NCBI GenBank assembly: GCA_002425185.1
Contig: DILT01000018.1
Location: 119,137-183,136 of the forward strand
Length of the DNA: 64,000 bases
From: Flammeovirgaceae bacterium UBA5585
GTDB lineage: Bacteria > Bacteroidota > Bacteroidia > Cytophagales > Cyclobacteriaceae
Reading direction: 5' to 3'
Made by a program: the position numbers and the translations under genes. The notes under the pieces were generated by a model. It ran no database searches, was not told where the DNA came from, and was given only the letters and a program-made list of their open reading frames with translations. Positions 52,115-60,966 of the stretch are shown piece by piece; positions within the stretch are counted from its first letter, which is position 1; every line of letters begins with the position of its first letter.

Positions 52115-52384
52115 TTACTGCTTCTTCTTAAACGCAGCCTTCAGGGCATTTTCCAGTTCTTTACCGGCTTTTTTCAGGCTGGCTTCTACTTCTTTCCAGC
52201 GCTCTTTATTTTCTGCTTCCTTTTTTAATTTTTCAGCGACTTGCTTTAATTCTTCATACTTGCCTTCAAACTCTTTATTAAGTTTTCCACCGGCCTCATC
52301 AAGCTCCTCCAAAAACTTATCTACCTTTTTGCCGAAATTCTGAAAAAGCTTTTCAGCTTTGCCATCTTTTGTTTCTTCTGCCAT
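52115..52384 (-). CDS. Small charged helical protein
   Basis: An 89-residue protein almost wholly made of Lys/Glu-rich helix (KLFQNFGKKVDKFLEELDEA, VAEKLKKEAENKERWKEVEA). No signal peptide and no family; such proteins resemble cytosolic coiled coils of unknown function. It converges with the MATE gene. The clean frame and heptad pattern support a real gene. Confidence 0.6.
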   Translation of the reverse strand: MAEETKDGKAEKLFQNFGKKVDKFLEELDEAGGKLNKEFEGKYEELKQVAEKLKKEAENKERWKEVEASLKKAGKELENALKAAFKKKQ

Positions 52385-52517
52385 AGTTCTTTGTTGTTAA
52401 CGCACGGTCAAGTTAAAACGGATATTGTTGTAACGCAAAAAAGGGTACTGGCGTTCTTTTACAGTAAAGATAATGAGTGCGGTAATTTCATTATTTTGCA
52501 TACCACAACACGTTATC

Positions 52518-53207
52518 ATGGAAAACGATCAGGATCACATCGAATACATTACCCGGTTGCTGGAGAGCAAATCCACCGCCAAGCAAAAAACCTACAAGCA
52601 CTTACTGGCAGCTTTCAAAACTCTGGCCGCAGAATCGGAACGGATTATTAATGAGTTGAGCAAAAAGGCTCATCCGGGAGATGATGATGTTACCGTATAT
52701 TTTAAACAAGTCGGTGATCATGAGTTTCACGTTAAAGTGGCTGGCGACCTGCTCATTTTTGTGCTGCACACTAACGTGGTTACGTTCGATGCGGAACATT
52801 TTGTGATGAAGGATCCGTACACGCAACAAAATGAGTTTAACCGGTACTATGGACAAATCATGATTTACAATTTCATGTCCGACTCGCTCAAGTTTAACCG
52901 CATTAACGATCCGGGTTACTTGCTTGCCCGATTAATGGTAAATCACGAAAACCGGTTTTTCGTTGAAGGCGAAGGAAGACTGTCATTTCTTTTTAATAAA
53001 GTTTCAGACGGACCACTTCAAACTGAAAACCTCAATGCGTTGGTAAAACTTGCCGTGGCCATTGCTATTGAAAACGACCTGATGGCTCCGCCTTATCCGC
53101 AAGTCAGGTTTATTACATTGCATCAGAAAATTGAACACACCCCCGATCTGGGCGGAGGTCAGAAAATCGGTTTTAAAATGAGTTATCAAGACAAGACAAA
53201 GGGTTAA
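52518..53207 (+). CDS. Cytosolic protein of unknown function
   Basis: A 229-residue protein; start ATG at 52518 (MENDQDHIEYITRLLESKST) preferred to a leader-bearing frame from 52473. No domain is recognised. The centre VTVYFKQVGDHEFHVKVAG and HFVMKDPYTQQNEFNRYYGQ looks like a mixed alpha/beta fold. It precedes the small lipoprotein and cmk but is separated by 40 bases; possibly the same transcript. Confidence 0.6.
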   Translation: MENDQDHIEYITRLLESKSTAKQKTYKHLLAAFKTLAAESERIINELSKKAHPGDDDVTVYFKQVGDHEFHVKVAGDLLIFVLHTNVVTFDAEHFVMKDPYTQQNEFNRYYGQIMIYNFMSDSLKFNRINDPGYLLARLMVNHENRFFVEGEGRLSFLFNKVSDGPLQTENLNALVKLAVAIAIENDLMAPPYPQVRFITLHQKIEHTPDLGGGQKIGFKMSYQDKTKG

Positions 53208-53247
53208 GTGACTTTTCAAAGTTCCGGTTTCATCCTAACTTGGCAGC

Positions 53248-53391
53248 ATGAAAAGCTATCTTTCGTTTAAACGGATTTTTCCTGTTTTAGTGGTTTTACT
53301 GGCTATCAGCTTAACGGATTGTGCATCAAACAAAAAGCATAAAAGACTCAAGCCCGGTAAACCCATTCCCTGTCCGCAAAAAGATTGCTGA
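53248..53391 (+). CDS. Small lipoprotein coupled to cmk
   Basis: A 47-residue protein (MKSYLSFKRIFPVLVVLLAI then SLTDC). The leader ends in a lipobox (LTDC, lipid on Cys25), leaving a 22-residue mature tail rich in Lys and with PIPCPQKDC at the end. It was found by eye, being too short for standard ORF lists. Its stop and the cmk start share one base (TGATG), so the two are translationally coupled. Function unknown. Confidence 0.7.
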   Translation: MKSYLSFKRIFPVLVVLLAISLTDCASNKKHKRLKPGKPIPCPQKDC

Positions 53392-54077
53392 TGAAGTTGA
53401 ATAAAATCATTATCGCAATTGATGGTTACTCGGCCTGCGGAAAAAGCACAACGGCCAAGGAGGTAGCGAAAATTCTTGGGTACCGCTACATTGATTCGGG
53501 TGCCATGTACCGCGCGGTAACGCTATATTTTTTAGATCACCACATAGCGCTAACCAATCCAAAGGAGGTAGACAGGGCACTGCAACAAATCAACATTTCG
53601 TTTAAGGTTAATGCTAAAAACATCACCGAAACCTTCCTAAACGGGCTTAGTGTTGAACAGGAAATCCGGCAGATGCGGGTTTCCGAGCAGGTAAGCCCGG
53701 TAAGCACCCTTAAAGCTGTGCGCGAAGCCATGGTTGCCCAACAACGTAAGCTTGGTAAGGACAAAGGCATTGTAATGGACGGCCGCGATATCGGAACGGT
53801 GGTTTTTCCGCAAGCTGAATTAAAATTATTCATGACAGCCGATATGCTGGTGCGGGCCTTTCGCAGGCAGCGTGAATGGCTTGAACAAGACCGGCTGGTT
53901 GACCTGGATGATGTTATTGAAAACATTAAAAAGAGAGATCTTATAGATACTACCCGCGCTGAAAGTCCGCTTCGGCAGGCCGGTGATGCCACGGTTATCG
54001 ACACCACCCATATAACTATTGATGAACAGGTTGATCAGGTTATTCGGATGGCAATTTCAAAGATTATCGCGCTGTAG
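53391..54077 (+). CDS. cmk: Cytidylate kinase
   Basis: A 228-residue enzyme that phosphorylates CMP and dCMP. The P-loop IDGYSACGKSTTAKEVAK (with A-C in place of the usual G at one position, GYSACGKST), DSGAMYRAVTLYFL and DGRDIGTVVFPQAELKLFMT are diagnostic. The LID-region RQREWLEQDRLVDLDDVIEN is present. Translation is coupled to the upstream lipoprotein. Start ATG at 53391. Confidence 0.95.
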   Translation: MKLNKIIIAIDGYSACGKSTTAKEVAKILGYRYIDSGAMYRAVTLYFLDHHIALTNPKEVDRALQQINISFKVNAKNITETFLNGLSVEQEIRQMRVSEQVSPVSTLKAVREAMVAQQRKLGKDKGIVMDGRDIGTVVFPQAELKLFMTADMLVRAFRRQREWLEQDRLVDLDDVIENIKKRDLIDTTRAESPLRQAGDATVIDTTHITIDEQVDQVIRMAISKIIAL

Positions 54078-54175
54078 CCGGAGAACATTTTCAGTTTGAA
54101 AATGTTGAAGAAAACAGGGTTAAATTCTGTGCACCGTCTGACACCGAAAAGCCTTTTTAATGTCAGATTAATCAC

Positions 54176-54183
54176 TAATTTTG
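54176..54183 (+). promoter_or_regulatory. Putative -7 element of the nqr operon
   Basis: TAATTTTG matches TAnnTTTG exactly and lies 31 bases before the nqrA start. A convincing -33 TTTG at the expected distance is not visible (only a T-run at 54154-54158). Confidence 0.5.
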
Positions 54184-54214
54184 CCCCCGATCTAACAAAA
54201 TTTATCCCGTACTC

Positions 54215-55579
54215 ATGGGCAAATTCATCCGGTTAAAGAAGGGCTTCAACATTAATCTTGCTGGTAAAGCCGCACCGAAAGTAGCGACTATTGAACAACC
54301 TGAAACATTCGCCATAAAACCTACTGATTTTCATGGCATCTATATGCCGAAAGTAGTGGTAAAAGAAGGTGATTCGGTTAAAGCAGGTTCTATTCTCTTC
54401 CATGACAAAAAACATGAGAACATCGTATTCACCGCTCCGGTAAGTGGTGAGGTGGTTGAAGTGAAGCGGGGTGAAAAACGTAAATTACTGGAGGTTAGGA
54501 TACTGGCTGACAAGACAATTGACTATGTACAGTTTGAAAAATATTCGGTTTCGGATATTGTAAACCTGAAGCGCGAAAAAGCGCTTGAGCAATTGTTGAA
54601 AAGTGGTGTTTGGTTAAATATTGTTCAGCGGCCTTTTGGTATCGTTGCCGATCCGAATGAAAAGCCCAAATCAATTTTTATTTCTGCTTTTGATTCAAGC
54701 CCCCTGGCACCTGACTATAATATTCTATATAAAGGTCAGGAGCACTACTTTCAGGCAGGTGTGGATATACTTAAGAAATTCACTTCAGGTCCTGTTCATG
54801 TAAATGTTCATTCCGAACGGGAAATTTCCCCGGTATTCTCGCAAGTAAAGGGTGCCGAGTTAAACAAATTTTCCGGTCCGCATCCGTCAGGTTGCGTAGG
54901 GGTTCAAATTCATCACCTTGATCCCATTAATAAAGGCGATGTAGTCTGGACCGTTTCGCCCTATGGTGTAATTCAAATCGGAAAACTTTTTCTGAATGGT
55001 ATTTATGATGCCTCAAAAGTAGTAGCGGTTGCCGGTTCTGAAGTTAAAGAGCCTCAATATTACGCGACCTACACAGGTGCTTCCGTGAAAAAATTTCTGG
55101 CCAATAACCTGAAACAAGATCATGTACGGGTGGTATCAGGCAATGTACTTACCGGTACCAAAATTGAAAACGATGGTTATGTTGGTTTCTTTGATCAATT
55201 GGTAACGGTAATACCGGAAGGTGATTACTTTGAGTTTCTGGGTTGGCTAACACCCACCACCAACAAGCTTAGCTTCCATCGTGCTTTTGGCTTACTATCC
55301 TTCCTTTCACCCAAAAAAGAATTTGTGTTGGATAGCAATAGCCGTGGCGAGCCCAGGGCCTTTGTGCAAACCGGTGTTTTTGAAAAAGTTACCCCCATTG
55401 ATGTTTTACCTACCTATTTATTAAAGGCCATCATTGCAGAAGATTATGATGAAATGGAGGCGCTTGGTATTTATGAAGTGATTGAAGAAGATTTGGCATT
55501 GTGCGAATTTGTAGATGTCTCCAAACACAATGTTCAGGCGATCTTGAGAGAAGGAATTGAATTAATATCAAACAGTTGA
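54215..55579 (+). CDS. nqrA: Na+-translocating NADH:quinone reductase subunit A
   Basis: A 454-residue peripheral subunit that contributes to the quinone site. N-terminal features: RLKKGFNINLAGKAAPKVAT and KVVVKEGDSVKAGSILFHDK, a biotinyl-lipoyl-like barrel. The later VWTVSPYGVIQIGKLFLNGI and the C-terminal region AILREGIELISN also match NqrA. First gene of the operon; nqrB starts one base after its stop. Confidence 0.95.
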   Translation: MGKFIRLKKGFNINLAGKAAPKVATIEQPETFAIKPTDFHGIYMPKVVVKEGDSVKAGSILFHDKKHENIVFTAPVSGEVVEVKRGEKRKLLEVRILADKTIDYVQFEKYSVSDIVNLKREKALEQLLKSGVWLNIVQRPFGIVADPNEKPKSIFISAFDSSPLAPDYNILYKGQEHYFQAGVDILKKFTSGPVHVNVHSEREISPVFSQVKGAELNKFSGPHPSGCVGVQIHHLDPINKGDVVWTVSPYGVIQIGKLFLNGIYDASKVVAVAGSEVKEPQYYATYTGASVKKFLANNLKQDHVRVVSGNVLTGTKIENDGYVGFFDQLVTVIPEGDYFEFLGWLTPTTNKLSFHRAFGLLSFLSPKKEFVLDSNSRGEPRAFVQTGVFEKVTPIDVLPTYLLKAIIAEDYDEMEALGIYEVIEEDLALCEFVDVSKHNVQAILREGIELISNS

Positions 55580-55580
55580 T

Positions 55581-56783
55581 ATGAAGTTTTTACGCGATAC
55601 ATTAGATAAGGCCAAGCACAATTTTGAGAAAGGTGGTAAGTACCACAAATACTACTATGTGTTTGAGGCATTAGATACGTTTCACTTTTCACCTAATACG
55701 GTTACACCCACTACCGGTGCCCAGGTGCGCGATGCCGTTGATTTAAAACGACTTATGATGACGGTGGTAATCGCCATGGTTCCCTGTCTTGCTTTTGGGG
55801 TTTGGAATGTTGGCTATCAGCATTTTCTGGCCTTGGGGCAGGCAGCCTCCGCAGGTGAAATTATTACCGTTGGATTAATTCAGGTACTGCCTATTGTGCT
55901 GGTTGCTTATGTAGCCGGTGGATTGGTTGAAGCTGTGTTTGCGGTTTTCCGCAAACACCCGATCAATGAGGGATACCTGGTAACCGGTATGCTTATTCCA
56001 TTGGTAATGCCTCCGGATATTCCGCTTTGGCAAGTTGCCGTTGCCAGCATTTTTGCAGTGGTAATTGCTAAAGAAGCTTTTGGAGGAACCGGTATGAATA
56101 TTTTAAACGTAGCGCTTACTGCGCGTGCGTTCCTGTATTTTGCTTATCCGTTGCAAATTTCCGGTGAGGTGTGGACCTATCTCCCGGCAGGTGCTAAAAC
56201 AGTAGCCGCGTATTCCGGTGCTACTCCATTGGCTGTTGCTGCACAAGCCTCAACCGAAGGAGAGAGCGTGGTGCAAGCCTTTAATTCATTTGGTGCGGGC
56301 TGGGCAGATAATCTTTACAGTTTCAGCAATATGTTTTTTGGCTTTATGCCCGGATGCATCGGTGAAACATCTACACTGATGTGTTTGATCGGTGCATTTA
56401 TTCTGATTGCCACCGGTGTAGGTAGCTGGAAAATAATAGCCGGTGTGTTTTTAGGTGCCTGGGGAATGGGCGCTTTCCTGAACCTGATTGCTGTAAATGA
56501 ATTCATGGCCATGCCTGCACACTACCACCTGGTAATTGGTGGGTTGGCTTTTGGAGCTGTTTTTATGGCTACCGATCCGGTAACGGCAACACAAACGGAG
56601 GCTGGTAAATGGGTGTATGGATTGCTTATTGGTTTACTTACGGTTTTAATACGGGTGTTCAACCCGGCTTACCCGGAAGGTATTATGCTGGCGATATTGT
56701 TTATGAACGTAATGGCGCCATTGATTGATTATGTTGTAGTAAGTGCAAACAAAAAACGCAGATTAAGCCGTGCGACAGTCTAA
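55581..56783 (+). CDS. nqrB: Na+-translocating NADH:quinone reductase subunit B
   Basis: A 400-residue membrane subunit with about 10 helices. It binds FMN covalently through a Thr in an SGAT motif (AYSGATPLAVAA). Other features: VLVAYVAGGLVEAVFAVFRK, PLVMPPDIPLWQVAVASIFA and MATDPVTATQTEAGKWVYG. Its 3' end overlaps the start of nqrC by 14 bases. Confidence 0.95.
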   Translation: MKFLRDTLDKAKHNFEKGGKYHKYYYVFEALDTFHFSPNTVTPTTGAQVRDAVDLKRLMMTVVIAMVPCLAFGVWNVGYQHFLALGQAASAGEIITVGLIQVLPIVLVAYVAGGLVEAVFAVFRKHPINEGYLVTGMLIPLVMPPDIPLWQVAVASIFAVVIAKEAFGGTGMNILNVALTARAFLYFAYPLQISGEVWTYLPAGAKTVAAYSGATPLAVAAQASTEGESVVQAFNSFGAGWADNLYSFSNMFFGFMPGCIGETSTLMCLIGAFILIATGVGSWKIIAGVFLGAWGMGAFLNLIAVNEFMAMPAHYHLVIGGLAFGAVFMATDPVTATQTEAGKWVYGLLIGLLTVLIRVFNPAYPEGIMLAILFMNVMAPLIDYVVVSANKKRRLSRATV

Positions 56784-57498
56784 CCTATACATCGTTTTAT
56801 ATGCCGCAGCCCTCACCGTTGTGTGCGGAGGCTTGCTGGCCCTTGCATCTGAAGGATTGAAAGAAAAGCAACAAGCTAACATTGAGCTTGAACAAAAGAA
56901 GAATATTCTTTCAACCGTAATGGACTTGCCGAAAGGGGCAAACATTGAAGAGCTCTATGCAAAAAAAGTAAAATCCTTTGTGGTGGATGCCCAGGGTAAA
57001 GTTATTGAAGGTGTGCAAGCCAAAGATGTTGTGGTGTTGGCTGAGTATAAAAAACCTGCTGATCAACGCAAGCTACCGGTATACGAGTTCAGAAATGAAA
57101 GTAATCCTGAAAAAATTGATTTTGTAGTGTTACCTGTATTCGGTTTCGGACTGTGGGATAACATCTGGGGATTTGTAGCCCTCCAGGCCGACTTAAATAC
57201 AATCCAGGGAGTTTCGTATCAGCATAAAGGGGAAACACCGGGTTTGGGTGCACGCATTGATTCAAAAGAAATTCAGGAACGCTATAAAGGAAAATCCATT
57301 TACGATAACAACAACCTGGTTTCGGTTGTGATGATGAAAGGCGAAGGGGTTGACTATTCCAATGATAAACATAAAGTTGATGGCATGTCGGGTGCTACCC
57401 TTACCGCAAAAGGAGTGAACAACATGCTGGCACAATACCTGTCATTGTACGAGAACTATTTAAAGAGTATCAAAGCAACTAACGATGTAAGCTTATGA
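56770..57498 (+). CDS. nqrC: Na+-translocating NADH:quinone reductase subunit C
   Basis: A 242-residue subunit with one N-terminal transmembrane helix (LYIVLYAAALTVVCGGLLAL) and a periplasmic domain that binds FMN through Thr in DGMSGATLTAKG. Additional features are FGLWDNIWGFVALQADLNT and HKGETPGLGARIDSKEIQER. Overlaps nqrB (14 bases) and nqrD (4 bases). Confidence 0.95.
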   Translation: MRQSNLYIVLYAAALTVVCGGLLALASEGLKEKQQANIELEQKKNILSTVMDLPKGANIEELYAKKVKSFVVDAQGKVIEGVQAKDVVVLAEYKKPADQRKLPVYEFRNESNPEKIDFVVLPVFGFGLWDNIWGFVALQADLNTIQGVSYQHKGETPGLGARIDSKEIQERYKGKSIYDNNNLVSVVMMKGEGVDYSNDKHKVDGMSGATLTAKGVNNMLAQYLSLYENYLKSIKATNDVSL

Positions 57499-58157
57499 GT
57501 ACGGAAGTAGCTGAAGTAAAAGAAGTAAAGAAGAGTGAACCACTGTTCTCGAAGAAGAACCGAAAACTGGTAACCAATCCCCTCGATATTGATAACCCGA
57601 TTACGGTTCAGGTATTGGGTATATGTTCTGCCCTAGCGGTTACTACCCAAATGAAGCCTGCTTTTACCATGGCGGTTAGCCTGGTGGTAGTATTGATTGC
57701 GTCAAGCATGGTGATTTCTGCGTTACGGAATACCATCCCATCGCGTATACGTATTGTTGTTCAGTTAGCCGTAATTGCCACTTTTGTAATTTTGGTTGAC
57801 CAGGTGCTTAAGGCATATGTTTATGATATTTCGAAACAGTTATCTGTATTTGTTGGGTTGATTATAACCAATTGTATTGTGATGGGTCGCCTCGAGGCGT
57901 TCTCGATGGGCAATAAAGTTGGCCCGTCTTTTATGGACGGATTAGGTAACGGATTAGGCTATGGAATTATTCTAATGATTGTGGCATTCTTCCGTGAATT
58001 GTTGGGATCCGGTGCCTTATTTGGTTTCAAAATATTTGAAGCGGCCGGGTTTCATTATCCCGGTAACGGATTAATGTTATTACCTGCCGGTGCATGTATT
58101 GTAGTAGGTGTAATTATCTGGGTGCAGCGCTCATTAAATGGTTATCGCGAAGGTTAA
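57495..58157 (+). CDS. nqrD: Na+-translocating NADH:quinone reductase subunit D
   Basis: A 220-residue integral membrane subunit with about six helices. It begins with a short hydrophilic leader (AEVKEVKKSEPLFSKKNRKL), then VTTQMKPAFTMAVSLVVVL and NCIVMGRLEAFSMGNKVGPS, typical of NqrD/RnfE. The Cys-containing TNCIV segment belongs to the shared NqrD/E Fe-S or sodium channel core. Overlaps nqrC by 4 bases. Confidence 0.95.
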   Translation: MSTEVAEVKEVKKSEPLFSKKNRKLVTNPLDIDNPITVQVLGICSALAVTTQMKPAFTMAVSLVVVLIASSMVISALRNTIPSRIRIVVQLAVIATFVILVDQVLKAYVYDISKQLSVFVGLIITNCIVMGRLEAFSMGNKVGPSFMDGLGNGLGYGIILMIVAFFRELLGSGALFGFKIFEAAGFHYPGNGLMLLPAGACIVVGVIIWVQRSLNGYREG

Positions 58158-58169
58158 TCAAAAAACATT

Positions 58170-58784
58170 ATGGAAAATTTAATCAGCATTGGTGTACGTT
58201 CCATTTTTATAGACAATATGATCTTTGCCTATTTCTTAGGCATGTGTTCATACCTGGCCGTTTCTAAAAAAGTGAAGACTGCTTTTGGTCTTGGTGTTGC
58301 CGTAATATTCGTGTTGGGATTCACGGTGCCCATCAACTGGTTGATTCAGAATCATATTTTAAATCAGGGTTCACTGGCATGGATTAGCCCCGAGTTGGCT
58401 ACCGTTGATCTTACTTTTTTGCAGTTCATTGTGTTTATTGCGGTAATCGCTTCCATGGTGCAGTTAACCGAGATGGCCATTGAAAAATTCTCTCCGGCTC
58501 TATATGGATCGCTGGGTATTTTTCTTCCGTTGATCGCGGTGAACTGCGCGATTCTGGGCGGTGCATTATTTATGGTAGGGCGTTCGTACACGTTACCGGA
58601 AGCCACGGTGTTTGGATTGGGCTCAGGCATCGGATGGATGCTGGCCATTGTAGCACTGGCCGGTATTCGCGAAAAGATGAAATACTCCAACGTTCCGGGT
58701 CCACTTCGTGGGCTTGGCATTACATTTATTTTAGTGGGCTTAATGTCGCTGGGATTCTTAAGCTTCATGGGCTTCTCATTGTAA
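58170..58784 (+). CDS. nqrE: Na+-translocating NADH:quinone reductase subunit E
   Basis: A 204-residue integral membrane subunit with about six helices, related to NqrD by inverted pseudo-symmetry. Features: RSIFIDNMIFAYFLGMCSYL, SMVQLTEMAIEKFSPALYGS, NCAILGGALFMV and GLGSGIGWMLAIVALAGIRE. A terminator follows at 58806. NqrF, normally next, is missing from this locus. Confidence 0.95.
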   Translation: MENLISIGVRSIFIDNMIFAYFLGMCSYLAVSKKVKTAFGLGVAVIFVLGFTVPINWLIQNHILNQGSLAWISPELATVDLTFLQFIVFIAVIASMVQLTEMAIEKFSPALYGSLGIFLPLIAVNCAILGGALFMVGRSYTLPEATVFGLGSGIGWMLAIVALAGIREKMKYSNVPGPLRGLGITFILVGLMSLGFLSFMGFSL

Positions 58785-58805
58785 GAAAATATTTAACACA
58801 ACGCG

Positions 58806-58841
58806 AAGGCTTCCGGTCCGAATAGGATGGAAGCCTTTTTA
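58806..58841 (+). terminator. Intrinsic terminator of the nqr operon
   Basis: AAGGCTTCC (58806-58814) pairs with GGAAGCCTT (58829-58837) over a 14-base loop and runs into TTTTT. It lies 22 bases after the nqrE stop and closes the operon before the DUF502 gene. Confidence 0.85.
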
Positions 58842-58852
58842 CTTTAAAAACT

Positions 58853-59419
58853 ATGGAAACAAATTTCAGAAAGATCATCCGCTACTTTTTTAGCGGCATG
58901 TTATTTATTGTGCCTGTAGCCGCAACAGGTTATGTAATTTTCATTTCCTTTTCGTGGCTCGATAATTTACTGGGTATTCCATATCCCGGGGTAGGCTTTG
59001 TTATTATTATTGCGGCCATTACCGTGTTTGGATACCTAACCTCCAACCTTGCTTTTCAAACCCTCACCACCTGGTTTGATCATATCGTGAACCGCATACC
59101 AATGGTGAAACTAATCTACTCATCAATAAAGGATCTGATTGGTGCATTTGTTGGCGATAAGAAAAAGTTCAACAAGCCGGTGCTGGTGTTGTTGAATAAA
59201 GAAAACAACCTGCACCAAATTGGTTTTGTTACGCAAAGCGATTTAAGTGAGTTAGGATTGAAAGACATGATTTCGGTTTACCTGCCGCATGCGTATAATT
59301 TTTCGGGTGATCATTTTGTGATTTCGAAAGATCGCGTTACGCCCTTGAATATTTCAGGTCCGGTGGCAATGAAGTATGTGGTGTCGGGTGGTGTTTCGGG
59401 GTTTGCAAAGGAGCAGTAG
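58853..59419 (+). CDS. DUF502 membrane protein
   Basis: A 188-residue protein with two N-terminal helices (SGMLFIVPVAATGYVIFIS and YPGVGFVIIIAAITVFGYLT) followed by a soluble domain (VYLPHAYNFSGDHFVISKDR and PVAMKYVVSGGVSGF). DUF502 proteins are widespread and uncharacterised. It follows the nqr terminator and precedes a repeat-rich intergenic region with no further gene. Confidence 0.93.
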   Translation: METNFRKIIRYFFSGMLFIVPVAATGYVIFISFSWLDNLLGIPYPGVGFVIIIAAITVFGYLTSNLAFQTLTTWFDHIVNRIPMVKLIYSSIKDLIGAFVGDKKKFNKPVLVLLNKENNLHQIGFVTQSDLSELGLKDMISVYLPHAYNFSGDHFVISKDRVTPLNISGPVAMKYVVSGGVSGFAKEQ

Positions 59420-59505
59420 GTTATTCTAATTTTATTAAGATGCCGTCCCCAATGGGCTCAGGTTTTTTACAACATCTTTTTTACTGAGATGTCCCCCCTG
59501 GACTT

Positions 59506-59803
59506 AAGCTGCGCAGGAGCGCTATCAAGTAAACAACCACCCCCGACCCCTCCTTGTCAGGAGGGGAGTTAAAGAACCACCCCTTGCCCCTCCTTGCCAG
59601 GAGGGGAGTTAGGTAAACATCTCGTTGTAAATTCAAGCTGCGCAGGAGCGCTATCTTGTTAAAAAAATGTAAGCATAAAAGTAAAGAACCACCCCCGACC
59701 TCTCCTTGTCAGGAGGGGAGTTAAAGAACCACCCCCGGCCCCTCCTTGTCAGGAGGGGAGTTAAAGAACCACCCCCGGCCCCTCCTTGTCAGGAGGGGAG
59801 TTA
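59506..59803. repeat. Tandem CCCCTCC-hairpin repeats with a second direct repeat
   Basis: Five copies of a ~40-base unit (AACCACCCCCGACCCCTCCT, TGTCAGGAGGGGAGTTAAAG) occupy about 59535-59610 and 59687-59803. Each contains the palindrome CCCCTCC-TTGTCA-GGAGGGG. Copies 1-2 and 3-5 are separated by unrelated sequence, and each block follows a 21-base direct repeat (AAGCTGCGCAGGAGCGCTAT, at 59506 and 59635), so a larger composite unit was duplicated. No ORF. The long gap 59420-59814 otherwise shows only AT-rich sequence. Confidence 0.9.
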
Positions 59804-59814
59804 TTATTTTTTAA

Positions 59815-60891
59815 TCATTCTGCTACAGCCACCGCAATTTTCGAATCGGCTGTGCCGTAATACAGGAACCAGCGGTTTTTGAAATGAACCAACCCTTCCA
59901 CGAAGCAAACGTTGTTCACTTGTCCGGTGATTTCATAGTCTTTATCGGGTGTGATAAAATAATTTTCAGACCGCTTTAACACTTCTGCCGGATTCTCTTT
60001 ATTCAATAAAATTTGCCCCGCAGCATAATTACCATCGGGCAATTGCTGATCTCCCTTCTCCAATTTATTCCGGCTGTTATAGATCAATAAAATTCCATCT
60101 TCTTGTAACATGGCATGCGGCCCCGGCTCTACCAGGTCGCTGTCGAATTTGCCAGGTCGTGGACTAAATACTTTGAGCAACTCATCTCCATCAAACACCG
60201 GTGTCCAATCCACCAGGTTATCGGATGTGGCCAGAAAAATATCCGTATCACCCCAATACATGTAATAGTGGTTATTGATTTTCGTGGCCACAAACTGATC
60301 TTGCTGCCGGGCGGTAATAATCGCCCCCGATTTCGACCACAACTCCGGATGATCTTTAAACGCAAGCCCGTGTTTTGTCCAGTGAATCAAATCCGGTGAG
60401 CTGGCCACGCACAGCCGCGCCAGGTTTCCATCGTACGCGGTGTAGGTGAGGATGTACCGTCCCTTTTCATCCTCTACTAATCGCGGGTCTTCCACACCAC
60501 CTTCCCATTCATACATCTTCATGCTATCCTCGTCTGGATAAAATACCGGTTCTGCCATGCGCGTGAAATGCAAGCCATCTTCACTAACAGCCAGTCCGAG
60601 ACGGGAGGTGCCCGCATGTTTGCCTACGGTATCTTCTGCACGGTAGAGGAGGTATACTTTTCCATCGCGCACTACCGCGCTAGGGTTGAACACATCTTTC
60701 TCTTCCCAACGCACGGTGTCTTTTCTTACCGGACAATAAAATGTGGTATTAGCCAATGCTTCGAGTACTGGATTGAGGGAATCAACTTTTACAAACGGCC
60801 TGAGTTGCCAGGATGTATTTTCTTCCTGATTGGAGTTTGGTGTACAGGCTGCGAATAGGAGTAATGCAAAGAGTGGTGTGAGGTGTTTCAT
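59815..60891 (-). CDS. Lipoprotein glycosidase, GH130/GH43-like five-bladed propeller
   Basis: A 358-residue protein with lipoprotein leader MKHLTPLFALLLFAAC (start at 60891, lipid on Cys16). The repeats KVYLLYRAEDTVGKHAG, GVEDPRLVEDEKGRYILTYT, and GLVHFKNRWFLYYGTADS are typical of the GH130/GH43 propeller; the GGVEDPR motif is the GH130 hallmark. GH130 enzymes are mannoside phosphorylases or hydrolases. Being exported, a hydrolase role is more likely than phosphorolysis (inference). No SusCD pair is nearby. Confidence 0.85.
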   Translation of the reverse strand: MKHLTPLFALLLFAACTPNSNQEENTSWQLRPFVKVDSLNPVLEALANTTFYCPVRKDTVRWEEKDVFNPSAVVRDGKVYLLYRAEDTVGKHAGTSRLGLAVSEDGLHFTRMAEPVFYPDEDSMKMYEWEGGVEDPRLVEDEKGRYILTYTAYDGNLARLCVASSPDLIHWTKHGLAFKDHPELWSKSGAIITARQQDQFVATKINNHYYMYWGDTDIFLATSDNLVDWTPVFDGDELLKVFSPRPGKFDSDLVEPGPHAMLQEDGILLIYNSRNKLEKGDQQLPDGNYAAGQILLNKENPAEVLKRSENYFITPDKDYEITGQVNNVCFVEGLVHFKNRWFLYYGTADSKIAVAVAE

Positions 60892-60966
60892 AAAATCTAA
60901 GATAAGACAAAATGAGTACTCTTTGTATCTCAATAATTTTCTTTAATAAAATTTCGGTTATACAAA

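Noticed and set aside
59506..59803. CRISPR reading of the tandem hairpin array
   Set aside because: Units are adjacent without unique spacers of regular length, and no cas genes are present.
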